A model generated the notes under the pieces. It was not told the DNA's origin, ran no database searches, and worked only from the letters and a program-made list of their open reading frames with translations. A stretch of 64,000 nucleotides of DNA, taken from assembly GCF_002291145.1 (NCBI RefSeq), contig NZ_NTGE01000095.1:1-64000 (forward strand), given 5' to 3'. Position numbers and translations under genes: made by a program. This DNA comes from Streptomyces sp. SA15 (lineage in GTDB: Bacteria; Actinomycetota; Actinomycetes; Streptomycetales; Streptomycetaceae). This document shows positions 31,079 through 41,729 of the stretch, one piece after another (position 1 is the stretch's first letter; every line of letters starts with the position of its first letter).

Positions 31079-32665
31079 TCAGACCGCCTCGACCACCGGC
31101 GCCGACGCCCCGTCCGCCGAATCCTCGCCCGTCTTCCGCGGCCCCGCGCCCTTCAGCGGGACCTCCTTCACGAACACCGCCGCTGCCAGCGCGACCACCG
31201 CCACGGCGGCCCCCAGCAGGAACGCCGAGTGCGTGCCGGCCGACACCGCGTGCTGATACGCCTCGCGTGCCATCTTCGGCAGCTTCGCCAGGCTCGCCGC
31301 GTCCAGCTGCGCGGACTGCTCGGTCACCTTCGAGCCCAGCGCACCGGCCCGTTCGGTCATGACGTCCTGGACGCGGCTGTTGAACAGAGCGCCCATGATC
31401 GCGACGCCGAAGGAGGAACCGAGCGTACGGAAGAGGGTGGTGGACGAGGACGCCACGCCCATGTCCTTCATCTCCACGCTGTTCTGCGCGACCAGCATGG
31501 TGATCTGCATCAGGCAGCCCATGCCGAGACCGACGACGGCCATGTACACACCGGACGTGAGGCGGGAGGTGTCCGTGTCCATCAGCGACAGCAGGTACAG
31601 CCCGACGACCATCAGCACGCTGCCGACGACCGGGAAGACCTTGTACTTGCCGGTGTTCGTGGTCACCCGCCCCGCGATCATCGAGGTGACGAGCATCGCG
31701 CCGAGCATCGGCAGGAGCAGCAACCCGGAGTTGGTCGCGGAGGCGCCCTGCACCGACTGCTGATACAGCGGCAGGAAGAGGGTCGCGCCGAACATCACGA
31801 ATCCGGTGATGAAGCCGATGATCGACATCAGCGTGAAGTTGCGGCTGCGGAAGATGTGCAGCGGCACGACCGGCTCGGCGGCCTTCGTCTGCCAGAACAC
31901 GAACCCGATGAGCGCGGCGACACCGATCCCGATCAGCTCCATGATCCGCGCGGAGGTCCAGGCGTACTCCGTGCCGCCCCAGGTGGTGACGAGCACGATG
32001 GCGGTGATGCCCACGGTCAGCAACCCGGCGCCCAGGTAGTCGATCCGCGCCTGCGCCCGCTTCTTCGGCAGATGCAGGACGACGCTGATCGCGGCGAGCG
32101 CCACCACACCGAGCGGCAGGTTGATGTAGAAGGCCCAGCGCCAGCCCCAGTGGTCGGTGATGGTGCCGCCGACCAGCGGGCCGCCGATCATCGCGAGCGC
32201 CATGACGCCGGCCATCATGCCCTGGTACCTGCCGCGCTCGCGGGGCGGTATCAGGTCGCCGATGATCGCCATGACGCCGACCATCAGACCGCCCGCGCCG
32301 AGACCCTGAACAGCACGGAAGCCGATGAGCTGTCCCATGTCCTGGGCCATGCCGCTCAGCGCGGACCCGATCAGGAAGAGCACGATCGAGCTCATGAAGA
32401 CGCCCTTGCGCCCATACATGTCGCCCAGCTTGCCCCACAGAGGGGTGGAGGCGGCGGTCGCCAGCGTGTATGCGGTGACCACCCACGACAGGTGCTCCAG
32501 CCCGCCCAGCTCGCCCACGATCGTCGGCATCGCGGTGCCCACGATCATGTTGTCGAGCATCGCGAGCATCATCGTGATCATCAAGGCGAGCAGGACGACC
32601 CGCACGCTCCTGGGTTGCTTTCCCGCCTCCGGGTCGACCGCGTCGACCGACGCTGTGTCCGCCAT
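31079..32665 (-). CDS. MFS drug efflux transporter (DHA2, 14-TM)
   Basis: This 528-residue proton antiporter of the EmrB/QacA family has motif A as GKLGDMYGRKGVF, the antiporter signature region with GALLVGGTITD-like GGPLVGGTI, and fourteen hydrophobic segments. It exports drugs or metabolites. ATG at 32665 has GGGGAG 8 nt upstream; GTG at 32674 is the alternative. It is divergent from a TetR gene, and both share an operator region with long inverted repeats, so the substrate is probably the TetR ligand. Confidence 0.95.
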   Translation of the reverse strand: MADTASVDAVDPEAGKQPRSVRVVLLALMITMMLAMLDNMIVGTAMPTIVGELGGLEHLSWVVTAYTLATAASTPLWGKLGDMYGRKGVFMSSIVLFLIGSALSGMAQDMGQLIGFRAVQGLGAGGLMVGVMAIIGDLIPPRERGRYQGMMAGVMALAMIGGPLVGGTITDHWGWRWAFYINLPLGVVALAAISVVLHLPKKRAQARIDYLGAGLLTVGITAIVLVTTWGGTEYAWTSARIMELIGIGVAALIGFVFWQTKAAEPVVPLHIFRSRNFTLMSIIGFITGFVMFGATLFLPLYQQSVQGASATNSGLLLLPMLGAMLVTSMIAGRVTTNTGKYKVFPVVGSVLMVVGLYLLSLMDTDTSRLTSGVYMAVVGLGMGCLMQITMLVAQNSVEMKDMGVASSSTTLFRTLGSSFGVAIMGALFNSRVQDVMTERAGALGSKVTEQSAQLDAASLAKLPKMAREAYQHAVSAGTHSAFLLGAAVAVVALAAAVFVKEVPLKGAGPRKTGEDSADGASAPVVEAV

Positions 32666-32702
32666 CGTTCCCACTCCCCTGCGTCCCGCCCCCGGCCGGC
32701 TA

Positions 32703-32771
32703 CTTACTTGCCGCCCGGCTAGTTGACTACACTCGGAAGGTAGGCGCGAAACTAGCCGGGCGTCAAGTAAG
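32703..32771. promoter_or_regulatory. TetR operator and divergent promoters
   Basis: A 22-bp inverted repeat, 32703-32724 and 32750-32771, matches at 21 of 22 positions (arm sequence CTTACTTG-CGCCCGGCTAGTT with one difference) around a 25-bp centre. Plausible promoters lie within it: on the minus strand TTGACG (32766 to 32761) with an 18-nt spacer to TACCTT, and on the plus strand TACACT (32728-32733). A repressor bound to both arms would block both genes. Confidence 0.8.
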
Positions 32772-32799
32772 TTTTTGGGAAAGCGCGAGGAGTACGAGG

Positions 32800-33396
32800 A
32801 TGGGCGGCACCATGGACGGCACCAAGCAGCGGCGCCGCGGGAACACCCGCCAGCGCATCCAGGACGTGGCGCTCGAACTCTTCGCCGAGCAGGGCTACGA
32901 GAAGACCTCCCTGCGCGAGATCGCCGAGCGCCTGGAGGTCACGAAGGCGGCGCTCTACTACCACTTCAAGACCAAGGAAGAGATCATCGTCAGCCTCTTC
33001 GAGGACCTGACGAAACCGATCGAGGACCTGATCGAGTGGGGCAAGCAGCAGCCGCACACCCTTGAGACGAAGCAGGAGATCGTACGCCGCTACGGCCAGG
33101 CCCTGACCGACGCGGCACCCCTGTTCCGCTTCATGCAGGAGAACCAGGCGACGGTACGGGAACTGAGCATCGGCGAGATGTTCAAGAACCGCACGCTCTC
33201 CCTGCGCGATATCATCATCGATCCGGACGCGGACCTGATCGACCAGGTCCGCTGCATCAGCGCTCTGTTCACGATGCACGCCGGGATGTTCGTTCTGAAG
33301 GACATCGAGGGCGACCCCGAGGAGAAGCGCAAGGCGGTCCTCGAGGTCGCGATCGACCTGGTGACCCAGGCGCACCGGGGCGGTCGAACCCCTTAG
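32800..33396 (+). CDS. TetR-family repressor of the adjacent efflux pump
   Basis: This 198-residue regulator has the N-terminal helix-turn-helix TRQRIQDVALELFAEQGYEK, TSLREIAERLEVTKAALYYH and FKTKEEI, followed by a ligand-binding domain. Its divergent arrangement with the DHA2 transporter and the shared 22-bp inverted repeat indicate that it represses both genes. ATG at 32800 has AGGAG about 9 nt upstream; ATG at 32812 is also possible. Its stop overlaps the stop of the convergent M23 peptidase gene by 3 bp. Confidence 0.93.
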   Translation: MGGTMDGTKQRRRGNTRQRIQDVALELFAEQGYEKTSLREIAERLEVTKAALYYHFKTKEEIIVSLFEDLTKPIEDLIEWGKQQPHTLETKQEIVRRYGQALTDAAPLFRFMQENQATVRELSIGEMFKNRTLSLRDIIIDPDADLIDQVRCISALFTMHAGMFVLKDIEGDPEEKRKAVLEVAIDLVTQAHRGGRTP

Positions 33397-34043
33397 ACCG
33401 TCACGCCCTTGGAGCGCAGGAAGGCGACCGGGTCGATGGCCGACCCGTAGCTCGCCTTCGTGCGGATCTCGAAGTGCAGGTGCGGACCGCTGGAGTTGCC
33501 GGTGTTGCCGGACAGGGCTATGCGCTGGCCGGTCTTGACGATCTGGCCGACCCTCACGTCGATGCGGGACAGGTGGGCGTACTGGGAGTAGGTCCCGTTG
33601 CCGTGCTTGACGACGACGGCGTTGCCGTACGCGGGCCCGTCACCGGCGCCGTTGCCGCCCGCCTTGACGACGGTTCCGCCGTGCGCGGCCATGACCTTGG
33701 TGCCGCTCGCCACGGCGAAGTCCTGCCCGCTGTGGGTGGACTGCCACATGCCGCCGGCCTGGGCGAAGCTGGCGGACAGCTTGTAGTTCTGCACCGGGTC
33801 GACCCAGGAGGGCTTCTTCTTCGCGGCGGCGGCCTTAGCCTTCGCAGCCTTGGCCTGCGGGGCGGCCTGAGCCTGGACGGAACTTGCGGTGCTTGCGGCC
33901 GCGTTCGTATCGGCGGCGGCCGCGACCCCGGCCCCCAGCACGACCGAGGCTCCCAGGCCGGCGACCAGCACGGCGGCGCGGGTGCGGAGCAGGGACGTAC
34001 GGGAAGAACGGGACAGGGCACGCGGGGACATCGAAAACCTCAT
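33393..34043 (-). CDS. secreted M23-family peptidoglycan endopeptidase
   Basis: This 216-residue LytM-type metallopeptidase has a signal peptide (RTRAAVLVAGLGASVVLGAG, cleavage near AAAAD), an Ala/Lys-rich linker, and a catalytic domain with zinc ligands in HSGQDFAV and GPHLHFEI plus the central YSQYAHLSRI. It cleaves peptide cross-links of the wall. I chose ATG at 34043; 34031 is an alternative, and neither has a strong ribosome site. The 3' end overlaps the convergent TetR gene by 3 bp. Confidence 0.92.
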   Translation of the reverse strand: MRFSMSPRALSRSSRTSLLRTRAAVLVAGLGASVVLGAGVAAAADTNAAASTASSVQAQAAPQAKAAKAKAAAAKKKPSWVDPVQNYKLSASFAQAGGMWQSTHSGQDFAVASGTKVMAAHGGTVVKAGGNGAGDGPAYGNAVVVKHGNGTYSQYAHLSRIDVRVGQIVKTGQRIALSGNTGNSSGPHLHFEIRTKASYGSAIDPVAFLRSKGVTV

Positions 34044-34480
34044 GGGGACGGCGACAGGGAAAACCACCCGACGCGTTGCTCATTCGCCGGATGGCCATCC
34101 CTTGGTAACCCGCATCCCCGCAAACCCCCAAAATCATGATCTACGACGCCAGTTAGTACTTCTCTCCAATAGCACCTGCTTCTTGACAGAACGGCTATTC
34201 AGCAGGAATCCCTCAGAGTGGTGAAATCCGCGCAGGATTACGCATCGAAAGCCTTTTTTATCCACCCCACCTTTTCCACTATTCCGCCTAGTAACGGACA
34301 AATCGCCTGTGCGGCATGTCACCGGCCGAGGCACCTTCGATCTTCGGGTCACGCTCGTCATGTGACCTACGTCTCTGGCCACTTACCGTCCAGTAACCCT
34401 ACGGTTCCCCTCGCGCCACCATCTCCGACGAGCATGCACTCGACAACTGCAGCGTTTACGGACGTGAGAGGAACCCCCAC
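34044..34480. other. 437-bp divergent intergenic region, locally AT-rich
   Basis: There is no gene here. The stretch 34140-34300 is much richer in A and T than the surroundings and contains TTGACA at 34183-34188 on the plus strand without a good -10. A perfect palindrome GGATGGCCATCC (34090-34101) lies in the leader of the M23 gene. I looked for c-di-AMP riboswitch motifs and did not find a convincing match. Confidence 0.5.
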
Positions 34481-35119
34481 ATGAGCAGACGACGCCCCTG
34501 GGCGCGCCGCGCAGCCGTCACCGCCGTCTCCGCGGCCGCCCTCGTGGCGCTGGCCGTCCCCGCCGAGGCCGCGACGACGACCACGAGCACCTCCACGACC
34601 GCCACGGCCGCCGCCGCAGCCGCGGACGTCGACTACGCGACCTGGCAGAAGGACTGCCAGGCGGTGATGGACCAGGCCCTGCCCTACCTGAAGCAGCGGA
34701 TCGCGAACACCAAGCCGGGTGAGAAGCAGGCGATCGTCTTCGACATCGACAACACGACCCTGGAGACCGACTTCGGCTTCAGCTACCCGCAGCCGGCCAA
34801 CAAGCCGGTCCTGGACGCCGCGAAGTACGCCCAGGAACGCGGCGTCTCCCTGTTCTTCGTGACGGCTCGTCCGGGGATCATCTACTCGGTGACCGACTAC
34901 AACCTGAAGAACGTCGGATACAAGGTCTCCGGGCTCTACGTCCGCAGCTTCACCGACCTCTTCAGGAACGTCGCGGAGTACAAGACCGCCCAGCGCGTCG
35001 ACATCGAGTCCAAGGGCTACACGATCATCGCGAACATCGGCAACAGCGCCACCGACCTGTCGGGCGGCCACGCCGAGAAGACGTACAAACTGCCGGACTA
35101 CGACGGGCAGTTGTCGTAA
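34481..35119 (+). CDS. secreted HAD-family acid phosphatase
   Basis: This 212-residue class IIIB acid phosphatase has a signal peptide (RRAAVTAVSAAALVALAVPA, cleavage at AEA), a Thr/Ala-rich spacer, and a HAD core with DIDNTTLE (nucleophile Asp), FFVTARPG (motif II) and NIGNSATDLSGG (motif IV). It probably releases phosphate from organic phosphates outside the cell. ATG at 34481 follows GAGAGGAACCCCC. A long hairpin follows the stop. Confidence 0.92.
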   Translation: MSRRRPWARRAAVTAVSAAALVALAVPAEAATTTTSTSTTATAAAAAADVDYATWQKDCQAVMDQALPYLKQRIANTKPGEKQAIVFDIDNTTLETDFGFSYPQPANKPVLDAAKYAQERGVSLFFVTARPGIIYSVTDYNLKNVGYKVSGLYVRSFTDLFRNVAEYKTAQRVDIESKGYTIIANIGNSATDLSGGHAEKTYKLPDYDGQLS

Positions 35120-35136
35120 GTCGCAGCAGGCATGCC

Positions 35137-35170
35137 GAAGGGGCCGGTGCTCGAAAGCACCGGCCCCTTC
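35137..35170. terminator. bidirectional terminator between phosphatase gene and clpC
   Basis: A perfect 15-bp stem, GAAGGGGCCGGTGCT (35137-35151) with AGCACCGGCCCCTTC (35156-35170), has the tetraloop CGAA. TTCTGG follows on the plus strand. It serves two convergent genes. Confidence 0.9.
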
Positions 35171-35187
35171 TGGCGTTTGCCCGAGGC

Positions 35188-37713
<2,526 letters not shown>

Positions 37714-38142
37714 CGTTAATCGCTCCTCAGAGCGGTCAGGCAGTGGGGGGAACTTCCCCTCCCTGTCCTTCCGCAGCTTAGTCCCGCAAGCGGGGACCGC
37801 TCATTCCTACTGCCGACACCGTCCTTGGCCTCCTGACCCCGAACGCCGACATATGCTCCAACCCGATGGTGCGAGACGATGTTCCCGCAGGCCAAGCAGT
37901 TACCCCCACCATCAGTACGCCGATGGCGAACGTGAGACGGCCTTTCCTGCGTGTCGCCCCCTCCCACTAGGGATGTCTTACCCGCTCGGACTGACAGTCC
38001 ATGCCGCGCGCACCGGTTCCCTCCGCTATGGGCGAACAACCTTGCGCCTCCCCGCACCCCCGCACGCCCCCTCTTTCGGCACTGTGCGCATTCGCGAGGA
38101 AACCCAGCGTAACTCTCGTGCCTTCTGGCGGTTGCACTTGGC
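37714..38142. promoter_or_regulatory. 429-bp region upstream of clpC, no gene
   Basis: This stretch must contain the clpC promoter. Two dyads are visible: GGGGAA-C-TTCCCC (37747-37759) in the leader and GTCCCGCAAGCGGGGAC (37781-37797). I could not match the published ClgR box with correct spacing. No coding region is convincing on either strand. Confidence 0.5.
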
Positions 38143-38766
38143 ATGGTTGGCACCCTCCCTCAGGTCACCACGAGCCTCACCACCGTCCCACTGCCCCGTC
38201 GACCGCTCGACCCGGGCGATCAGGTCCGCCGGTGGTACGAGAACGAACTGGGGTGGCCGACGGTGCCCGCACGTCCGGGAAGCCCCATCGGCACTCCGGT
38301 ACGGCTGCTCGTGGGCCCGCGTTTCGACGTTCTCGATGTGCCTGCCGAGGCGGGCCGCGCGGCGCTGCGCCACCTGGCGCCGGGCTCTCCGGTGGCGCTA
38401 CAGGGCGACCGGATGCGGCTGCTGGTGTCCGCGGGCAGCGCGGAGGAGTTGCCCGGAGTGCTGGACTGGCTGGAGTGGGGTGCGCTGCCGCTCGATCTCA
38501 CGGTGATCGGCGAGGGCGGTCTCATGGACGCGCCGCCGCCCCCTGAGGCGGCGTGGGCAGGCGCCCCGCAGGGGGCCGCCGTGTGGCTGCGGCCCCCCGA
38601 GCCTGGGTGCGAGGTCGAGGCCTCGCTGCCGACTCTGTCGGCCATGGGGAGCTGTGGGGGCGGTGGGGGCGCCCCCGATCTCGTACGAGTGGTGGACACG
38701 GTGGCAACGCAGTGCCACCGCTTGTGGCTGCGGCGCGCATGCGCCCAACCCTTGGCCGGCTCGTAG
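38143..38766 (+). CDS. hypothetical protein, weakly primase/polymerase N-terminal-like
   Basis: This 207-residue protein contains VRRWYENELGWPTVPARPGS, which resembles the start of bifunctional DNA primase/polymerase N-terminal domains found in several Streptomyces proteins. The catalytic residues of such enzymes are not visible. The middle (LRLLV- and LEWGALPLDL-like repeats) looks globular, and the C-terminal third is rich in Pro and Gly. No function is assigned. ATG at 38143 lacks a clear ribosome site. It is convergent with lsr2, 9 bp from its stop. Confidence 0.65.
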   Translation: MVGTLPQVTTSLTTVPLPRRPLDPGDQVRRWYENELGWPTVPARPGSPIGTPVRLLVGPRFDVLDVPAEAGRAALRHLAPGSPVALQGDRMRLLVSAGSAEELPGVLDWLEWGALPLDLTVIGEGGLMDAPPPPEAAWAGAPQGAAVWLRPPEPGCEVEASLPTLSAMGSCGGGGGAPDLVRVVDTVATQCHRLWLRRACAQPLAGS

Positions 38767-38775
38767 CTGCCGGGA

Positions 38776-39111
38776 TCAGGCGTTGGCCTTCTCGTATGCC
38801 TCGCGAATGGACGCCGGAACACGGCCGCGGTCATTGACCTCGTAACCGTTCTCCTTCGCCCACGCGCGGATCTGCGCGGTGTCCTGGCTGCCACCGGAAG
38901 CGGCGCGTGCCTTTCCACGCCCACCCGAAGCACGGCCTCCGGTACGACGACCGCCCTTCACGTAAGGCTCGAGAAGGCCACGCAGCTTGTCCGCATTGGT
39001 GGTCGTGAGATCGATCTCGTACGTCTTGCCGTCCAACGCGAACGTGACGGTCTCGTCCGCCTCGCCGCCGTCGAGGTCGTCGACAAGAAGGACCTGAACC
39101 TTCTGTGCCAC
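38776..39111 (-). CDS. lsr2: nucleoid-associated protein Lsr2
   Basis: This 111-residue xenogeneic silencer coats AT-rich DNA. The N-terminal dimerisation domain (AQKVQVLLVDDLDGGEADET) is followed by a basic Gly/Arg linker (GGRRTGGRASGGRGKARA) and the DNA-binding domain with the AT-hook-like motif RGR in VNDRGRVPASI. The length matches Streptomyces Lsr2. GTG at 39111 has AGGAAA 8 nt upstream, which decides it over the upstream ATG at 39126. A repetitive palindrome lies in its promoter region. Confidence 0.97.
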   Translation of the reverse strand: MAQKVQVLLVDDLDGGEADETVTFALDGKTYEIDLTTTNADKLRGLLEPYVKGGRRTGGRASGGRGKARAASGGSQDTAQIRAWAKENGYEVNDRGRVPASIREAYEKANA

Positions 39112-39177
39112 CGGATTTCCTTTCATCCATAACCTGTGGGCCGGGGGTCTGCGGCGTCCGCCGTTTCGCCGTCCCCT

Positions 39178-39206
39178 GTTATATGCAGTACTGCAGTACG
39201 TCGGAA
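39178..39206 (-). promoter_or_regulatory. lsr2 promoter with GTACTGCA repeats
   Basis: On the minus strand TTCCGA (39206 to 39201), a 17-nt spacer and TATAAC (39183 to 39178) form a candidate promoter. The spacer contains two tandem GTACTGCA units and the 12-bp palindrome GTACTGCAGTAC (39188-39199), a likely operator. Upstream sequence (39200-39240) is AT-rich and could bind Lsr2 itself. Confidence 0.5.
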
Positions 39207-39373
39207 AGCAAACCGCTTTTGCTGGAAAAACACAAACCCCCGGGAGAGACTGCTGGGCCCGCTCCGGTCCGGAAACATGCGCGTTTCGGACATAGGGAAC
39301 CTGGGCACGGCTCGGCCGGGCTGAATACGGCCCCATACCGCTCCATAGGCTCCACAGCGCTCCCCCTCGGCGA

Positions 39374-39922
39374 TCACAGATGCAGAAGCATGCGGCTGTT
39401 GCCCAAGGTGTTCGGTTTCACTCGTTCGAGACCGAGGAACTCCGCGACGCCTTCGTCATAGGAACGCAGCAGCTCCGCGTAGACATCGGTGTCGACGGGC
39501 GTCTCGCCGATCTCGACGAAGCCGTGCTTGCCGAAGAAGTCGACTTCGAAGGTCAGACAGAAAACGCGGCGAACGCCGAGCCAGCGCGCGGTGTGCAGCA
39601 ACTTCTCCAGCAACTGATGGCCGACGCCGGCGCCCTTCAGGCCGGGCTTCACCGCGAGAGTGCGGACTTCCGCGAGGTCTTCCCACATCACGTGCAGGGC
39701 GCCGCAGCCGACCACCTCGCCGTTGTCGTCGCGTTCGGCGACCCAGAACTCCTGGATGTCCTCGTAAAGCGTCACCGTGGCTTTGTCGAGCAGGATGCGG
39801 GCGCGGACGTACTCGTCCAGGAGACGACGCACGGCCGAGACATCGCTGGTACGGGCACGCCGGACGGTGATGGCTTTTGCGGTGACTTCGGGGCTCTCCG
39901 GTGAGGGACTCTCTGCTGACAT
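39374..39922 (-). CDS. GNAT N-acetyltransferase, ArgA-like amino-acid acetyltransferase
   Basis: This 182-residue GNAT protein has the acetyl-CoA loop VKPGLKGAGVGHQLLEKLL (Q/RxxGxG/A-type) and the C-terminal FFGKHGFVEI, with HVMWEDLAEVRTLAV before it. This pattern matches stand-alone amino-acid N-acetyltransferases that supply N-acetylglutamate in Actinobacteria. An arginine role is likely but not proven. ATG at 39922 has TAGCGT ending 6 nt upstream (39929-39934), so it is probably leaderless. Confidence 0.88.
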   Translation of the reverse strand: MSAESPSPESPEVTAKAITVRRARTSDVSAVRRLLDEYVRARILLDKATVTLYEDIQEFWVAERDDNGEVVGCGALHVMWEDLAEVRTLAVKPGLKGAGVGHQLLEKLLHTARWLGVRRVFCLTFEVDFFGKHGFVEIGETPVDTDVYAELLRSYDEGVAEFLGLERVKPNTLGNSRMLLHL

Positions 39923-39931
39923 GAGCGGACG

Positions 39932-40420
39932 CTATCGCCCGCGGCCGCCCGAGGCCGAGCCGGGGTTCTCCTCGGCGGTATCGGGAGCGGTCGTATCCGG
40001 GGTGGGGGTATCGGAGGCGGTGGAATCGGCTGAGCTCTCCGGAGCCGGTTCGGATGTTTCCGGTCCCTGGACGATGCGGACGGCGTCCCGCAGGGCCCGC
40101 CGCTGTTCGTCGCTCATCATGCCGAAGAACGCGACGAGAGCGGCGGCGGGGTTGTCACTCTGCGACCAGGCGTCGTTCATCAGCGCGGCGGCGTAGGCGG
40201 CCCGTGTGGAGACCGCCTCATATCGATAGGCCCGGCCTTCCGCCTCACGGCGCACCCAGCCCTTCTGATGGAGATTGTCCAAAACGGTCATCACCGTGGT
40301 GTACGCGATGGACCGTTCCTGCTGAAGATCTTCCAGGACTTCTCGAACGGTCACCGGGCGGTTCCACTTCCACACCCGCGTCATGACCGCGTCTTCGAGT
40401 TCTCCCAATGGGCGGGGCAC
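39932..40420 (-). CDS. BlaI/MecI-family transcriptional repressor
   Basis: This 162-residue repressor has the winged helix LGELEDAVMTRVWKWNRPVT, VREVLEDL and YTTVMTVLDNLHQKGWVRRE, typical of BlaI/MecI. The C-terminal 40 residues are a low-complexity Ser/Thr/Pro/Asp tail. No BlaR-type sensor gene is adjacent; many Streptomyces BlaI paralogues are orphans. GTG at 40420 has TATTGT 8 nt upstream and no ribosome site. It lies 9 bp upstream of the GNAT gene, so the two may be co-transcribed. Confidence 0.92.
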   Translation of the reverse strand: MPRPLGELEDAVMTRVWKWNRPVTVREVLEDLQQERSIAYTTVMTVLDNLHQKGWVRREAEGRAYRYEAVSTRAAYAAALMNDAWSQSDNPAAALVAFFGMMSDEQRRALRDAVRIVQGPETSEPAPESSADSTASDTPTPDTTAPDTAEENPGSASGGRGR

Positions 40421-40579
40421 AGCTCAGCACAATAGTGGGACTTCCCGACATTGGCCTGGCGGACGGGCGTCTTCCCGGCAATCGACACAAAAAGGGCGCA
40501 CGACTCGGGAACGTGTGGGAGTCGTACGCCGGTGCAGGCGCGGCCTGCCGCGCGCCCGCGGGCGTGGCCCGGGCGCCGC

Positions 40580-40774
40580 TCAGGCGTCGCTGGTGCGCGA
40601 GGAGTTGTCCGCGGAGCTCTGCCGGACGCCCTCCGCGCGCGCGAGGACGGCGTCGACGGCCGCGTCCTCCTTGGCCTTGTTGGCCCCGCCCTGGGTCTTC
40701 ACGATCACCCGGATCAAGCCGATGAAGAACACGGCCATGACGGCCGGGGGCAGGAGCGCGGAGACGTAGTCCAT
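40580..40774 (-). CDS. small single-pass membrane protein
   Basis: This 64-residue protein has one membrane helix (LLPPAVMAVFFIGLIRVIV) and a soluble charged C-terminus (AKEDAAVDAVLARAEGVRQS). It resembles small conserved Streptomyces membrane proteins without known function. ATG at 40774 has TACTCT ending exactly 6 nt upstream (40781-40786), which supports a leaderless gene and makes this short ORF credible. Confidence 0.75.
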   Translation of the reverse strand: MDYVSALLPPAVMAVFFIGLIRVIVKTQGGANKAKEDAAVDAVLARAEGVRQSSADNSSRTSDA

Positions 40775-40839
40775 GTGTCCAGAGTAGCCACGGGCCGGGG
40801 GACGGGCGGGGCGGGGTGGGGCGAAACGGGCCGCCCGAC

Positions 40840-41592
40840 TCAGCCGGCGGCCAGCTGCTGCGGCGGTTCGGCGGGCGGCGGGGTCGGCTTGCGGCGCGGG
40901 AAGACCTCGCCCGGGGTGGGGATGGGACGCGATGGTTTCGGGGCGGGTGTCGGCTTGGGGGCGGCGGGCCGCTCCGGCCGCTCGGCGGGCTTCTGCGCGG
41001 GTTTCCTGGACGGTTCCCTGCCCGGATCCTTGACGACGAGGTCCGGGGCTGGGGCTGCTGTGCCCCGCTGACGGGGTGCGCCCCGCTCGGCGGGGTCCTC
41101 GGCGGTGGCGCAGCGCCCCCCAGGAAGGGCCAGGAGGGGTGTACGGCAGGCGGGGACGGTCGGGGTGGCCCCGATGGCCGGGCGGACCGCCCGGCGGGCC
41201 GGACGGGCGCGTACGTCCTGCTCGGCCAGCAGCCGGCAGCGGTTCAGGAGGGCCGCCGCGACGGGATTGCCGCGCAGCGCCCTCAGGGCGGCCAGGTCGT
41301 CGAGGTCCGGGCGGTATCCGGCGCTCAGCGCCTCCTGCAGGAGCGTGAGGTAGCCGACGGCGGTGCCGGGCAGGGCGGCGCGGTACCGAGCGAGGTCGGC
41401 CACCAGGAAGGCACGCAACCGGGCACCCTCACGCATCGCCTCGTCGAGGGACTCTGCGAGGCGGAGGCAGTCCTGGACGTCCTCGGCCGAGGCGGGCGTG
41501 GGCTGGAGGGCGAGGGCGAGAGCGCGGCGGAGCACACGCAGCTCCTCCACACCGAACGCCATGCCGCCGCGGGATCCGTATGGCGTGGGCAT
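40840..41592 (-). CDS. conserved hypothetical protein with Pro-rich tail
   Basis: I cannot name a family for this 250-residue protein. Residues 10-135 are helical (VEELRVLRRALALALQPTPA; LRAFLVADLARYRAALPGTA), and the C-terminal half is disordered and rich in Pro, Lys and Arg. There is no signal peptide or membrane helix. ATG at 41592 has TATTGT ending 6 nt upstream (41599-41604), indicating a leaderless mRNA. It lies downstream of the coaX operon on the same strand, but 137 bp apart with its own promoter. Confidence 0.75.
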   Translation of the reverse strand: MPTPYGSRGGMAFGVEELRVLRRALALALQPTPASAEDVQDCLRLAESLDEAMREGARLRAFLVADLARYRAALPGTAVGYLTLLQEALSAGYRPDLDDLAALRALRGNPVAAALLNRCRLLAEQDVRARPARRAVRPAIGATPTVPACRTPLLALPGGRCATAEDPAERGAPRQRGTAAPAPDLVVKDPGREPSRKPAQKPAERPERPAAPKPTPAPKPSRPIPTPGEVFPRRKPTPPPAEPPQQLAAG

Positions 41593-41729
41593 GCGGCGAC
41601 AATACGCGCTAATCAGACTTTTTCGACATAGGGCAGCCGGGTGTGGCGCACGGAGCCACCCGGGCGGACGTGTGCTTCCTTCGAGCGCCGGTCGGCATCT
41701 CTCAGCCCGATGCCCCCGACCACCCCGAG

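Noticed and set aside
34044..34140. Possible c-di-AMP (ydaO-type) riboswitch before the M23 peptidase gene
   Set aside because: Wall hydrolase genes in Streptomyces can carry this riboswitch and disA is nearby, but the conserved GGGGAACC-type and pseudoknot motifs are not present in order.
37781..37797. ClgR operator upstream of clpC
   Set aside because: The palindrome GTCCCGCAAGCGGGGAC does not match the spacing that I recall for ClgR boxes (CGC and GCG separated by several bases), so I only report it as a dyad.
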